NCBI GenBank assembly: GCA_041557595.1
Contig: JBFFGE010000140.1
Coordinates: 1 to 13,020, forward strand
DNA length: 13,020 nt
Origin: JAOTYV01 sp041557595
Lineage (GTDB): Bacteria; Pseudomonadota; Alphaproteobacteria; UBA8366
Reading direction: 5' to 3'
Positions 1 through 7,541 of this stretch are shown here, piece by piece. The position numbers were made by a program, and so were the translations under genes. Each line of letters begins with the position of its first letter. The stretch's first letter is position 1. The notes below the pieces were generated by a model. The model worked only from the letters and a program-made list of their open reading frames with translations. It had not been told where the DNA came from and ran no database searches.

Positions 1-659
1 ACCGGCCGGGCGAGTTTCAGATTATCGCCGGCGAGCGACGGTGGCGCGCCGCGCAGATTGCCCGGCTGCACGAAGTGCCGATTGTCGAGCGCGAGTTGGG
101 CGACCGCGAGGCGCTGGAAATTGCGCTGGTCGAGAACATTCACCGCGACGATCTGTCGGCGCTCGAAGAGGCCGAAGGTTTCCGGCGTCTGGTCGATGAT
201 TTCGGCCATACCCAGGAGGCCTTGGCCCAGGCGGTCGGCAAGAGCCGCAGCCATATCGCCAATACCATGCGCCTGTTGACGCTGCCCGACTCGGTACAGC
301 GGCAAATCCGCGAGCGGGAATTGAGCGCCGGCCATGCGCGCGCCTTGATCAACGCGGACGAACCGGAGGCGCTGGCGCGCGAAATCATCGCCAAGGGGCT
401 GAATGTTCGTCAGGCCGAGGCGCTCGCCCGTCGCGGCAAGGCCGCCGGCGGCGATGGCGAGGGCCGGCCCCGCGGCCGACCGCCCAAACAGTCGAAGGAT
501 CCCAACACCGCGGCGCTCGAACGCGACCTCAGCGGCATGTTGGGGCTGCGCGTCTCGATCGAGGAACGCGGCGAGGGCGGCTTGCTGACGATCCGCTATG
601 AGTCGTTGGAACAACTCGACGATCTGCTGCAGCGGCTGTCGACCGATGGGCACGGCTGA
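1..659 (+). CDS. parB: Chromosome-partitioning protein ParB (3' part)
   Basis: ParB binds parS sites near the origin, loads as a CTP-dependent clamp and works with the ParA ATPase to segregate the chromosome. The gene enters from the left edge; complete codons begin at base 3 and about 218 residues are visible, so the extreme N-terminus is missing. Visible elements in order: the GERRWRA box (CTP/phosphate binding), the ENIHRDDLSALEEA box, a helix-turn-helix around KSRSHIANTMRLLTLP, the LSAGHARALI segment, a basic Gly/Arg/Pro linker (GRPRGRPPK), and a C-terminal dimerisation domain ending in DDLLQRLSTDGHG. The first ATG inside the window is only an internal Met-free stretch boundary: the conserved GERRWRA box lies upstream of any internal start, so the gene is truncated by the window, not short. 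It converges on holA. ParB beside holA/leuS suggests a position near the chromosomal origin. Confidence 0.96.
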   Translation, partial: RPGEFQIIAGERRWRAAQIARLHEVPIVERELGDREALEIALVENIHRDDLSALEEAEGFRRLVDDFGHTQEALAQAVGKSRSHIANTMRLLTLPDSVQRQIRERELSAGHARALINADEPEALAREIIAKGLNVRQAEALARRGKAAGGDGEGRPRGRPPKQSKDPNTAALERDLSGMLGLRVSIEERGEGGLLTIRYESLEQLDDLLQRLSTDGHG

Positions 660-748
660 CGCCGTTCTTCCCGCCCTGCGGCCAGCCCGAGCAGCGTGCG
701 ACCATTCGGGCGTCCTTAAGCTGCTCTCTCCTTTGTGGAATCGATCAC

Positions 749-791
749 CTTTTCTGCCTTTAATGAATGCCAATTAGAGGCAGGTTAATCT
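749..791. repeat. Palindromic repeat copy 1 (REP-like)
   Basis: A 43-bp segment matches 9079-9121 without gaps at 36 of 43 positions. Its core is an inverted repeat: arm CTGCCTTTAA (754-763), a 10-nt loop, arm TTAGAGGCAG (774-783), with one G-T type mismatch. It sits in the spacer between the convergent parB and holA ends. It has no U-run that would make it a standard terminator. The paired copies suggest a dispersed extragenic palindrome family; copy number elsewhere is unknown. Confidence 0.75.
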
Positions 792-805
792 TGAGAAAAT
801 CCCGG

Positions 806-824
806 GCGAACCGAAATGGTTCGC
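806..824. terminator. Hairpin between convergent parB and holA
   Basis: Perfect 7-bp stem GCGAACC/GGTTCGC with a 5-nt loop (GAAAT). On the minus strand it is followed by CCGGGATTTTCTC, and on the plus strand a short T-run comes 7 nt later (GAATTTTCG). It could stop transcription from either side, but neither side has a perfect U-tract directly after the stem. Confidence 0.4.
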
Positions 825-895
825 GACGGAGAATTTTCGTAAAAACAAGCAGATAGACCATTTCATCGGAGTCAATTCAAACAAGAAAGGGTCTA

Positions 896-928
896 AATAA
901 ACCGGTCGGCAAGACTCATCCGGACCGG
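896..928 (-). terminator. Possible holA terminator
   Basis: On the minus strand CCGGTC (923-928) and GACCGG (902-907) can pair across the holA stop codon, and the second arm runs directly into TTTATTTAG. The stem is only 6 bp with a 15-nt loop, so this is a modest candidate for the end of the DUF3576-leuS-lptE-holA transcript. Confidence 0.35.
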
Positions 929-1950
929 CGTCCCTGGCGCGCCAGCGCGGAAATTTGCATCAACGCCCGGCCGCAAATCGCGGCATCGGGCATGCCGGTC
1001 GTCTTGCAGCCGCGCTCCGCCGTCATGGTGAGGTCGAGCGCGCGGGCGACGCGACGGCCCTGCCAGATCCGCGCCTGGCGGGCGAACTGGCGCGTGCGCT
1101 TGAAAAACACCGGCGGGCGCAGGGATTTCACCGCCTGGTCCGGGGCGTCGCCGGCCGAAACGCGGGCGGAAACCGCCTGCAGCCGCAGGAGATGGCCGGA
1201 AATTGCCCGCAAGATCGCAACCGGGCTGATCCCTTCCTGCATGCTCTTGGCATAGGCCCGGTCGAGCGCGGCGGCCTCGCCGTCGGTGGCCGCATAAACC
1301 ACGTCGTCGAGCGTCAGCGCCGCACTATCGCCCACCACCGCCAACGCGTCTTCGGCCGTGATCGTCCCGCCATCGCCGGCGTAGAGGGCGAGCTTTTCCA
1401 GTTCGGACCGGCTGAGACCGCGGTCGGCGCCGAGGTTCGCCGCAAGATACTGGATTGCCTCCGGCGAGGCGGTGACGTTTGCCGCGGCAAAGACCTCATG
1501 CGCCAATTGCTCGAGGCCGCGGCCGTCATCCGCATAGCACGGCAGCGCCGCCATATCCTTCGCCGCTTCGAAGACCTTCCGCAGCGCCGATCGCGGCGTG
1601 AGTTCGCCGGCCTGAATCACCACCATGCTGTCGCCGGTCGGCACCGACGCCATGGCCTCGACCGCCTTGACGACGCGGTCGGTCGCGTCGCGCACCCGAA
1701 CCAGCCGGCGTCCGCCGGTCAGCGCCATCGCCGCCGCTTCATCCGCCAGCCGCGCCGGATCGTCCGCCAGGCCGTCGCCCGACAAGTCGGCAACCAGGAA
1801 CGGATCGGACAGATCCGCGACCACGGTCTTGGCGATCGTATCGGCGCGTTCGCGCACCAGCCCCGCGTCGGGCCCATAAATCAGCACCGCGCGCACCGCG
1901 GGATCGGGGCTGCGGAGGAAGGCGTCGGTCCGGGCCGCGGCAAGTTTCAT
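916..1950 (-). CDS. holA: DNA polymerase III subunit delta
   Basis: Delta subunit of the clamp loader, which opens the beta sliding clamp during loading onto primed DNA. The 344-residue protein has the family layout: N-terminal AAA+-like domain starting MKLAAARTDAFLRSPDP, the segment AVLIYGPDAGLVRERAD (the degenerate, non-ATP-binding P-loop region), then LSRSELEKLALYAG and the helical C-terminal collar domain with SPVAILRAISGHLLRLQ. The reading frame stays open 30 codons upstream of the chosen ATG, but that part overlaps the end of lptE and is not conserved-looking; MKLAAARTDAF is the usual alphaproteobacterial beginning. The start lies 7 bp after the lptE stop, so the two are almost certainly co-transcribed and probably translationally coupled. 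Confidence 0.93.
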   Translation of the reverse strand: MKLAAARTDAFLRSPDPAVRAVLIYGPDAGLVRERADTIAKTVVADLSDPFLVADLSGDGLADDPARLADEAAAMALTGGRRLVRVRDATDRVVKAVEAMASVPTGDSMVVIQAGELTPRSALRKVFEAAKDMAALPCYADDGRGLEQLAHEVFAAANVTASPEAIQYLAANLGADRGLSRSELEKLALYAGDGGTITAEDALAVVGDSAALTLDDVVYAATDGEAAALDRAYAKSMQEGISPVAILRAISGHLLRLQAVSARVSAGDAPDQAVKSLRPPVFFKRTRQFARQARIWQGRRVARALDLTMTAERGCKTTGMPDAAICGRALMQISALARQGRRSG

Positions 1951-1957
1951 GGCAGGA

Positions 1958-2524
1958 TCACCCGTGCCTGGATTTGAAGTAGATGCCGAGGCGAAGCTTG
2001 ATCGAATCGCTGATTTCGCGGACCGCGCGCTCCGCCGCATCGGCTTCGGCGCTCAAGGTCGCGAACTCCGAATCGGCGATGTTGTAGCTGTTGACCGACC
2101 GCTCCCACCCCTGGAACAACTGCTTGCGGGTGGCGGTGTCGGTGAGCTTGAAGTTCGCGACCACGGTCAGCCGTGCGCGGGTCGCTTCTTCGGTGATGCG
2201 CAACCCGGTTTCGGTCTTGGAGACGGAGAGGTTGGTGCGCAAGGCATAGGCCGGGGCGGACGGGCGGCCGCCCGGGTTCAGCCGGTCGAGCAGCAGGTTG
2301 TGCATCTGTTGGCCGAGCCGGTCATAGCGCCGTTTCCGGGCGATCACGTTGTAGATCTTGATTTGCGCCATCGCCTGGACGGCGCCCGGATTGTCGGGTT
2401 CGGATTTGTACAGCGGGCGGAAACCGCAGGCGGCGACCAGCGACAGGGCGGCGAGTTGTCCCGCCCGCCCAATGACGCGGCGCCGGGACAGGAACGCCGA
2501 TACCGGGTCCTTATGCCACGACAT
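1958..2524 (-). CDS. lptE: LPS-assembly lipoprotein LptE
   Basis: Outer-membrane lipoprotein that plugs the LptD barrel and helps deliver lipopolysaccharide to the cell surface. The 188-residue product begins with a charged segment and a hydrophobic stretch ending in a lipobox (LSLVAAC, Cys33), followed by the typical mature start GFRPLYK. The rest alternates short beta strands and ends in KLRLGIYFKSR, as expected for the alpha-beta LptE fold. Its ATG overlaps the last 14 bp of leuS, an arrangement I know from other alphaproteobacteria, and holA follows 7 bp after its stop. Assignment rests on lipobox, GFRPLY motif, length and genomic context; sequence conservation in this family is otherwise low. 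Confidence 0.88.
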   Translation of the reverse strand: MSWHKDPVSAFLSRRRVIGRAGQLAALSLVAACGFRPLYKSEPDNPGAVQAMAQIKIYNVIARKRRYDRLGQQMHNLLLDRLNPGGRPSAPAYALRTNLSVSKTETGLRITEEATRARLTVVANFKLTDTATRKQLFQGWERSVNSYNIADSEFATLSAEADAAERAVREISDSIKLRLGIYFKSRHG

Positions 2525-5090
2525 TGATCACCTTCTTGGGCACGACGATGACCTTGCGGGGCGGCTTGCCGTCCAGCAAATTTTGCACCGCCTCCAACGC
2601 CAGCGCCGCTTGCTCGGCCGCTTCGCTGGGGGTATCGGGCGCCAATTCCACCGTGCCGCGGAGCTTGCCATTGACCTGAACCGCCATGGTAACGGTCTCT
2701 TCGGCGATCAACGCCGGATCGAATTCCGGCCAGGGCGTGTCGACCAGAGGCGTCTCATGGCCGAGATGCTGCCAGAGCTCCTCCGCCAGGTGCGGCATGA
2801 TCGGTCCGATCAAGCGCGCCGCGGTGTCGAGCCCGACGCGGCGGACCCAGGCAATGTCGTCCGCGTCGCCTTTCAGATCGCCCAGCCCGTTGGTCAATTC
2901 GCGAATGCGTGCGACCGCCTTGTTGAAATGAAATCGGTCCAAATCGCTGCTGACATCGGCAATGGTCCGGTGGATGTCGCGCAGCGCCGAGCTCGCCGCG
3001 CCGCCCAAGTCTGCCGGCTGTGCGGCATCCCGCGGCGCCACGGCGCCGGGCGGCGTCACGAACAAGCGCCACAGCCGGTTGACGTAGCGCCACGTCGCAT
3101 CGATGCCGGACACGGTCCATTCGAGATCCCGGTCGGGCGGGCTGTCGGACAGCATGTAGAGCCGTGCCGTGTCGGCGCCGTAGCTTTCGATGATCGCCTC
3201 CGGGTCGACCACGTTCTTCTTAGACTTGCTCATCTTTTCCGCGCGGCCGCGCCGCACCGGCGCGCCCGTCGCGGCATCGACCGCGCCGCCGTCCGCACCG
3301 TCGCGCACCTGGTCCGGAAAGAGCCAGTTGCCGTCCGGGTCGCGATAGGTTTCGTGACACACCATGCCCTGGGTGAACAACCCGTCAAAAGGCTCATCGA
3401 CACCGATATGCCCGCAGCGCTTCAGCGCACGGGTGAAAAACCGGGAATACAGCAAATGCAGCACCGCGTGCTCGACGCCGCCGATATATTGGTCGACCGG
3501 CATCCAATAATCCGCCGCGTCGCGCTCGAAGACCGTGTCGGCGGCGTTGGGCGAGCAATAGCGCATGAAGTACCAGGACGAATCGAAGAACGTATCGCAG
3601 GTATCGGTCTCCCGCTCCGCGGCGGCGCCGCAATCCGGACACGGAACATGCTTCCAGGTGGGATGATGCGCCAACGGATTGCCGGGCTTGTCGAAACTCA
3701 CATCCTCCGGCAGGTGGACGGGCAGGTCGGCGCGCGGCACCGGAACCGCGCCGCAATCCGGACAATGAATAACCGGAATCGGACAGCCCCAATACCGCTG
3801 CCGCGAAATGCCCCAGTCGCGCAGCCGGTAGGTGATCGACAGCGCGCCGTCGCCCTGGGCCGCCAGCGTGTCGATCGCCTTTCGCTTGGCGTCCGCGACG
3901 CCCAGCCCGTCGAGAAAATCGGAATTGATCAAGACGCCATCCTCGACGAACGCGGTATCGCCGACCGCAAAGGCCGCGGGGTCGGCGTCGCGCGGCGCGA
4001 CCACGGGCGTCACGTCGAGGTCGTATTTGCGGGCAAAGTCCAGGTCCCGTTGATCGTGTGCCGGACAGCCGAAGATCGCCCCGGTGCCGTATTCCATCAA
4101 CACGAAATTCGCCACATAGACCGGCAACTCGCGACCGGCGACGAAGGGATGCGCCGCGGTCACGGTCGTGCGGTAGCCCTGTTTCTCGGCGGTTTCGATC
4201 GCCTCCTCGCTGGTGCTCATGCGGTTGCACTCGGCGATGAAGCCGGCCAGCTTCGGATCGGTCGCGGCCAGTTCCTGCGCCAGCGGATGATTCGCGGCGA
4301 CCGCGCAAAACGAGGCGCCGAACAACGTGTCCGGCCGCGTTGTGAAAACCTCCAGCCGGTCCTCGCGGCCGGACAGCGAAAAGAATACCCGCGCACCCTC
4401 CGAGCGGCCGATCCAGTTGCGCTGCATCAGGCGGACCTTGTCGGGCCACCGTTCAAGCGCGCCCAGCCCCTCCAGCAACGCATCGGAATATTCGGTGATC
4501 TTGAGGAACCATTGGCTCAGCAGCCGCTTTTCCACGATCGCCCCGGTGCGCCAGCCGCGGCCGTCGATGACCTGCTCGTTGGCCAGAACGGAATTCTCGA
4601 CCGGATCCCAATTGACCCAGGATTCGCGCCGATAGGCGAGGTCCTGCTCGAGGAAGTCGAGAAAGATCGCCTGGCCGTGTTTGTAATATTCCGGCTCGCA
4701 GGTCGACAGCTCGCGGGTCCAGTCGATCGACAGCCCCATGGATTTGAGCTGGTCGCGCATGGCGGCGATGTTTTCGCGCGTCCATTTCGCGGGCGGCACC
4801 TTGTTTTCGATCGCCGCGTTTTCCGCGGGTAGGCCGAAGGAGTCCCATCCCATGGGATGCAGGACATTGAAGCCGCGGGCGCGTTTGTACCGGGCGACGA
4901 CGTCGCCCAGCGTGTAGTTCCGGACGTGCCCCATATGAATCCGGCCGGACGGATAGGGGAACATTTCCATGACGTAGTATTTTTCGCGCGCGGAATCCTC
5001 GCGCGCCTCGAAGCTGCGCCGCTCATCCCAGATGCGCTGCCACTTGGCCTCGGTCTCTTTTATGTTGTAGCGGCTTGGTTCTTGCGACAT
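2511..5090 (-). CDS. leuS: Leucyl-tRNA synthetase
   Basis: Class I aminoacyl-tRNA synthetase that charges tRNA-Leu in the cytoplasm. The 859-residue length is normal. Visible signatures: the HIGH motif as HMGH (residues 52-55) inside the family stretch PYPSGRIHMGHVRNYT; the large CP1 editing insertion, including FTTRPDTLFGA (T-rich editing region) and EYGTGAIFGCPAHDQRD; two CPxCG pairs (Cys443/446 and Cys484/487) of the zinc-binding insert; DSSWYFMRY; KMSKS (619-623); and the C-terminal anticodon/leucine-specific region ending in VNGKLRGTVE and KVIVVPKKVINVV. The start MSQEPSRYNI fits the family N-terminus, though no strong Shine-Dalgarno sequence precedes it. The gene is second in a four-gene minus-strand cluster and overlaps lptE. 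Confidence 0.98.
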   Translation of the reverse strand: MSQEPSRYNIKETEAKWQRIWDERRSFEAREDSAREKYYVMEMFPYPSGRIHMGHVRNYTLGDVVARYKRARGFNVLHPMGWDSFGLPAENAAIENKVPPAKWTRENIAAMRDQLKSMGLSIDWTRELSTCEPEYYKHGQAIFLDFLEQDLAYRRESWVNWDPVENSVLANEQVIDGRGWRTGAIVEKRLLSQWFLKITEYSDALLEGLGALERWPDKVRLMQRNWIGRSEGARVFFSLSGREDRLEVFTTRPDTLFGASFCAVAANHPLAQELAATDPKLAGFIAECNRMSTSEEAIETAEKQGYRTTVTAAHPFVAGRELPVYVANFVLMEYGTGAIFGCPAHDQRDLDFARKYDLDVTPVVAPRDADPAAFAVGDTAFVEDGVLINSDFLDGLGVADAKRKAIDTLAAQGDGALSITYRLRDWGISRQRYWGCPIPVIHCPDCGAVPVPRADLPVHLPEDVSFDKPGNPLAHHPTWKHVPCPDCGAAAERETDTCDTFFDSSWYFMRYCSPNAADTVFERDAADYWMPVDQYIGGVEHAVLHLLYSRFFTRALKRCGHIGVDEPFDGLFTQGMVCHETYRDPDGNWLFPDQVRDGADGGAVDAATGAPVRRGRAEKMSKSKKNVVDPEAIIESYGADTARLYMLSDSPPDRDLEWTVSGIDATWRYVNRLWRLFVTPPGAVAPRDAAQPADLGGAASSALRDIHRTIADVSSDLDRFHFNKAVARIRELTNGLGDLKGDADDIAWVRRVGLDTAARLIGPIMPHLAEELWQHLGHETPLVDTPWPEFDPALIAEETVTMAVQVNGKLRGTVELAPDTPSEAAEQAALALEAVQNLLDGKPPRKVIVVPKKVINVVA

Positions 5091-5156
5091 TCGGTGTGAC
5101 TTGTGTAGGGCAGCTTGGGTCGGCCGTCCGCCGGGTCGTCGGACTTCGCGCCGGCG

Positions 5157-5666
5157 TCAGCGTTCCTTAACGCGAATGCGCATTTGCCGGGCCCGTTTCA
5201 GGATCGCGTTCTCGAGGCCCTGGACGGTCTTATCCGCGACCTTGGCTTCGACCCAGCCATATTTGGTGTCGCGCGTCTGCCGGAACACGGCGACACGCAA
5301 GCCATCCGCCCGTAGTTGGCGATCCAGGATATAGACGGTCACCTTGAACCGCTCGTCCGGCGATTTTGGCGGGCTGTACCAATCGGTGATGATAACACCG
5401 CCGAATGGATCGGCCGTATTCAGCGGCAGGAACGAGATCGTGTCGAGCGACGCGCGCCAAAGGAAACTGTTGACGGCGATACCGTTCGAACTGCCGGTGC
5501 CGCTCGACTGGCCGGACCCGAAAATATCTTCGAGCAATCCGCCGTTCTTGCCGCCGGGCGTGACGGTTTCGGTCGGTTGCGTGGCGCTGTCGCCGTTGCC
5601 CGAGCAGGCGGCAAGCGCGAGAACGCAGAACAGGGCCGGGAGGAGTCGCGCGGTGCGGTTCATCAT
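5157..5666 (-). CDS. DUF3576-type lipoprotein
   Basis: A 169-residue predicted lipoprotein: positively charged start, hydrophobic segment and lipobox LALAAC (Cys21), then a Gly/Ser/Thr-rich low-complexity linker and a compact C-terminal domain with SFLWRASLDTISFLPLNTADPFGG and a VIITDWYSPP segment. These features match the DUF3576 family, which in many alphaproteobacteria lies directly upstream of leuS. Function is not known; attachment to the inner leaflet of the outer membrane or the outer face of the inner membrane is inferred from the lipobox (Ser at +2 favours the outer membrane). Two adjacent ATG codons (5666 and 5663) are both possible starts; TAGG lies 5 nt upstream of the first. leuS follows after 66 bp. 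Confidence 0.85.
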   Translation of the reverse strand: MMNRTARLLPALFCVLALAACSGNGDSATQPTETVTPGGKNGGLLEDIFGSGQSSGTGSSNGIAVNSFLWRASLDTISFLPLNTADPFGGVIITDWYSPPKSPDERFKVTVYILDRQLRADGLRVAVFRQTRDTKYGWVEAKVADKTVQGLENAILKRARQMRIRVKER

Positions 5667-5718
5667 GATCGCCTATATGCCGGAAAAGCGGGGGCAATTT
5701 CCAGCGCTTTCTGCGGCT

Positions 5719-5730
5719 GGGTCAAGACCC
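5719..5730. repeat. Short hairpin GGGTC-AA-GACCC
   Basis: Perfect 5-bp inverted repeat with a 2-nt centre, upstream of the DUF3576 lipoprotein gene. It is the first of three hairpin-forming sequences lying within 61 bp in the spacer between the porin-like gene and the lipoprotein gene. Confidence 0.5.
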
Positions 5731-5734
5731 TGCT

Positions 5735-5751
5735 TGCGACGCGGCGTCGCA
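5735..5751. repeat. Near-palindrome TGCGACGC-G-GCGTCGCA
   Basis: Perfect 8-bp arms around a single central base. Such a sequence could form a GC-rich hairpin in RNA or be a dimeric protein-binding site. It is the middle member of the hairpin cluster at 5719-5779. Confidence 0.55.
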
Positions 5752-5757
5752 CCGGAT

Positions 5758-5779
5758 GGCGCGGATCCGAATCCGCGCC
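5758..5779 (-). terminator. Strong hairpin after the porin-like gene
   Basis: Perfect 9-bp GC-rich stem GGCGCGGAT/ATCCGCGCC with a 4-nt loop, starting 6 nt after the stop codon of the porin-like gene on the minus strand. No U-tract follows in that direction, so it may be a mRNA 3'-end-stabilising or pausing hairpin and not a classical intrinsic terminator. Confidence 0.45.
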
Positions 5780-5785
5780 CGATTT

Positions 5786-6547
5786 CTAGAAGCGCAGGCT
5801 GGTGCCGAACATGAAGCGGGTGTCGAGCGGCGTCTCCGTCGTTTCGCCCGGGCGATGCACTTCGACCCAGTCGACGCCGCCATAAATATTGACGCGCGGC
5901 GCCAATTGATAGCCGGCATTGAGCGACAACACATCGATCCGGTCGACGTCATCGGCGCGGGGAACGCGCGGCTGCGACGCCAAATAGGCCGCGGAAAGAC
6001 TGCCGGACCCGACCCTAATGGCGACGCCGATATCCCAGAAGTCGTTGGTTTTGCAGCCGGTTCCTGAATCGCAAACGGGGGCTATATGATCGCCCATATT
6101 CGCGCCGATTTGCACCGCGGCCGTGCCGAGCGAACCACCGAACTGCCAATGCTGCGGTGCGCCGGGTCCGCTTTGCCGCCGCGGACCGAGCGGAAGCCCG
6201 GCCGAGGGGCGGGCAATGGCATCGGACGATACGCCGATGCCCATGCGGAGGCCCGAGATGCTCGGCGTAAAATAGGTCAGCCCGCCGCCGCTGAGCTGGC
6301 TCGACGTTTCGCTGCGCAGTCCGTCCCACAAGTTGCTCGGGCGCCGGTCATTCAGTCGCAGCGCACCCCATTTGCCTGCGTCGCCGGCCGCCTGTCCGGA
6401 GTCGTCGCCCGTGCCGAAATAAACCTGATACTGCTTTTCGTCGCCGGCCGGCAGCGGAACGAACTCCGCCGCCATGGCAGCCGGCCCGGACACGGCGAAA
6501 AGGCCGGTCAAAGTCAAAGATTTAAGCGTATGTCGCATTCGACGCAT
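5786..6547 (-). CDS. Short porin-like outer-membrane beta-barrel protein
   Basis: A 253-residue exported protein. The N-terminus is a Sec signal peptide (basic MRRMRHTLKS, hydrophobic LTLTGLFAVS, likely cleavage after AMA at residue 26). The mature part alternates glycine and aromatic residues in strand-like segments and includes GGLTYFTPSISGLRMGIGVS, which resembles the repeated strand pair of general Gram-negative porins, and it ends in FMFGTSLRF, a terminal Phe signature of BAM substrates. Usual porins of this type are markedly longer, so this is a small or reduced barrel. A CDSGTGC segment could form a disulfide-closed loop. Start is uncertain between Met1 (6547) and Met4 (6538); neither has a clear Shine-Dalgarno. 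The substrate cannot be told. It is divergent from yggS. Confidence 0.7.
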   Translation of the reverse strand: MRRMRHTLKSLTLTGLFAVSGPAAMAAEFVPLPAGDEKQYQVYFGTGDDSGQAAGDAGKWGALRLNDRRPSNLWDGLRSETSSQLSGGGLTYFTPSISGLRMGIGVSSDAIARPSAGLPLGPRRQSGPGAPQHWQFGGSLGTAAVQIGANMGDHIAPVCDSGTGCKTNDFWDIGVAIRVGSGSLSAAYLASQPRVPRADDVDRIDVLSLNAGYQLAPRVNIYGGVDWVEVHRPGETTETPLDTRFMFGTSLRF

Positions 6548-6556
6548 AGTTGCGTA

Positions 6557-6572
6557 TCCGTATTGTTACGGA
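6557..6572. promoter_or_regulatory. Inverted repeat in the porin 5' leader
   Basis: Perfect 6-bp arms TCCGTA/TACGGA around TTGT, 9 bp upstream of the first possible start of the porin-like gene. By position it could be an operator or an mRNA leader hairpin that covers the ribosome-binding region. Regulator unknown. Confidence 0.35.
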
Positions 6573-6794
6573 CCCTCTAGCCACCCCCTGCGATATACAG
6601 AAATTCCCTTGGGATTTCATTAACCCGACGGATCGGATCGACCCACCCGACACCAGGCAAACGGCCATTTCTTCGAACGGCTCAAGCGGCATCGGGATAC
6701 TTAACACAGGAAAGTATAGCATGTCCGATCATCGTCGAGTAGCCTTAAACGTATAGTTGATCAGGCGGGTTTCTACGACGTTTTGAAATAGTTT

Positions 6795-6816
6795 TGCAAC
6801 GTTGCAGTGATATCAC
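6795..6816. promoter_or_regulatory. Two abutting perfect palindromes upstream of yggS
   Basis: TGCAACGTTGCA (6795-6806, 12 bp) is followed without a gap by GTGATATCAC (6807-6816, 10 bp). Both are perfect palindromes, 43 bp upstream of the yggS ATG, in promoter position. They look like operator half-pairs for dimeric regulators, but no particular regulator can be named. Confidence 0.4.
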
Positions 6817-6858
6817 CTGTATTTTTGTCTTAACCTTTTCGATTGCGTGGGCAGGGTA

Positions 6859-7533
6859 ATGGCGGAAATTATCGATGTTGCGACGAATATCGCCAATGTA
6901 ACCGCTGAAATCGCCGCCGCGGCGCGGGCGGCGGGGCGCGACCCGTCCGAGGTGGCGCTGCTGGCGGTCAGCAAAACCATGCCGTCGGAGCGCATCGAAC
7001 CCGCCCTCGTCGCGGGGCAGCGGGCATTCGGCGAAAACCGCGTGCAGGAGGCGGAGGAAAAATGGCCGCCGTTGCGGGAACGGTATCCGGATATCGATCT
7101 GCATCTCATCGGCCCGCTGCAAACCAACAAGGCGAAGAAGGCCGTGGCGCTGTTCGACATGATCGAAACGGTCGACCGGCCGCGTCTGGCGCACGCCCTG
7201 GCGCGGGAAATGGAGGCGGCGGGCCGGCGGGTCGCCTGCCTGATCGAGGTCAACACCGGCGCCGAGCCGCAAAAGGCCGGAATACTGCCGGAAGAGGCCG
7301 ATGCCTTCATCCGGGAATGCGTGGATGATCTGGCGCTCCCGGTGCGCGGCCTGATGTGCATTCCGCCCGCCGGCGAAGAACCGTCGCCGCACTTCGCGTT
7401 GCTGCGGCAAATCGCGCGCCGCAACGAATTGCCCTGTTTGAGCATGGGCATGTCCGCCGACTACCCGATCGCAATCGCGCTCGGCGCGACCGAGGTGCGG
7501 GTTGGCACCGGGGTGTTCGGCCGGCGCGGCTGA
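6859..7533 (+). CDS. yggS: YggS/PLPBP family pyridoxal phosphate homeostasis protein
   Basis: Non-enzymatic cytoplasmic protein that carries pyridoxal 5'-phosphate and keeps vitamin B6 and amino-acid pools in balance. The 224-residue protein has the complete family pattern on an alanine-racemase-type barrel: LLAVSKT with the Schiff-base Lys39, FGENRVQE, the HLIGPLQTNK block, IETVDRP, LIEVNTG, GLMCIPP and the C-terminal SMGMSADYPIAIALGATEVRVGTGVFG phosphate-binding region. I chose the ATG at 6859, because MAEIIDVATNI aligns with the usual N-terminus and AGGG lies 2 nt upstream (a tight spacing). An in-frame GTG at 6847 would add four residues and lacks a ribosome-binding site. Its stop is 8 bp from the stop of the convergent transpeptidase gene. 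Confidence 0.95.
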   Translation: MAEIIDVATNIANVTAEIAAAARAAGRDPSEVALLAVSKTMPSERIEPALVAGQRAFGENRVQEAEEKWPPLRERYPDIDLHLIGPLQTNKAKKAVALFDMIETVDRPRLAHALAREMEAAGRRVACLIEVNTGAEPQKAGILPEEADAFIRECVDDLALPVRGLMCIPPAGEEPSPHFALLRQIARRNELPCLSMGMSADYPIAIALGATEVRVGTGVFGRRG

Positions 7534-7541
7534 CGTTTGCT

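Larger units (their letters stand above)
6548..6858. other. Divergent spacer between porin-like gene and yggS
   Basis: This 311-bp stretch has no convincing gene and is noticeably AT-richer than its surroundings, as expected for two outward-facing promoters. It holds three notable palindromes: TCCGTA-TTGT-TACGGA (6557-6572) near the porin start, and two abutting perfect palindromes at 6795-6816 on the yggS side. No -35/-10 pair stands out strongly enough to call. Confidence 0.6.

Noticed and set aside
1..915. Search for a parS site near parB
   Set aside because: No sequence close to TGTTTCACGTGAAACA was seen here or elsewhere in the window by eye.
3350..3366. TTTCGTGACACA inside leuS, vaguely parS-like
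   Set aside because: It lacks the palindromic symmetry of parS and lies in conserved coding sequence.
2358..4832. 824-codon open frame on the plus strand opposite leuS
   Set aside because: It is antisense to an unmistakable leuS, its product is Arg/Gly/Asp/His-rich without any recognisable domain, and such long shadow frames are expected in high-GC DNA.
6721..6756. 11-codon open frame (MSDHRRVALNV) with GGAAAG upstream
   Set aside because: Too short to support; no attenuator-like structure or run of regulatory codons follows, so a leader peptide cannot be argued.
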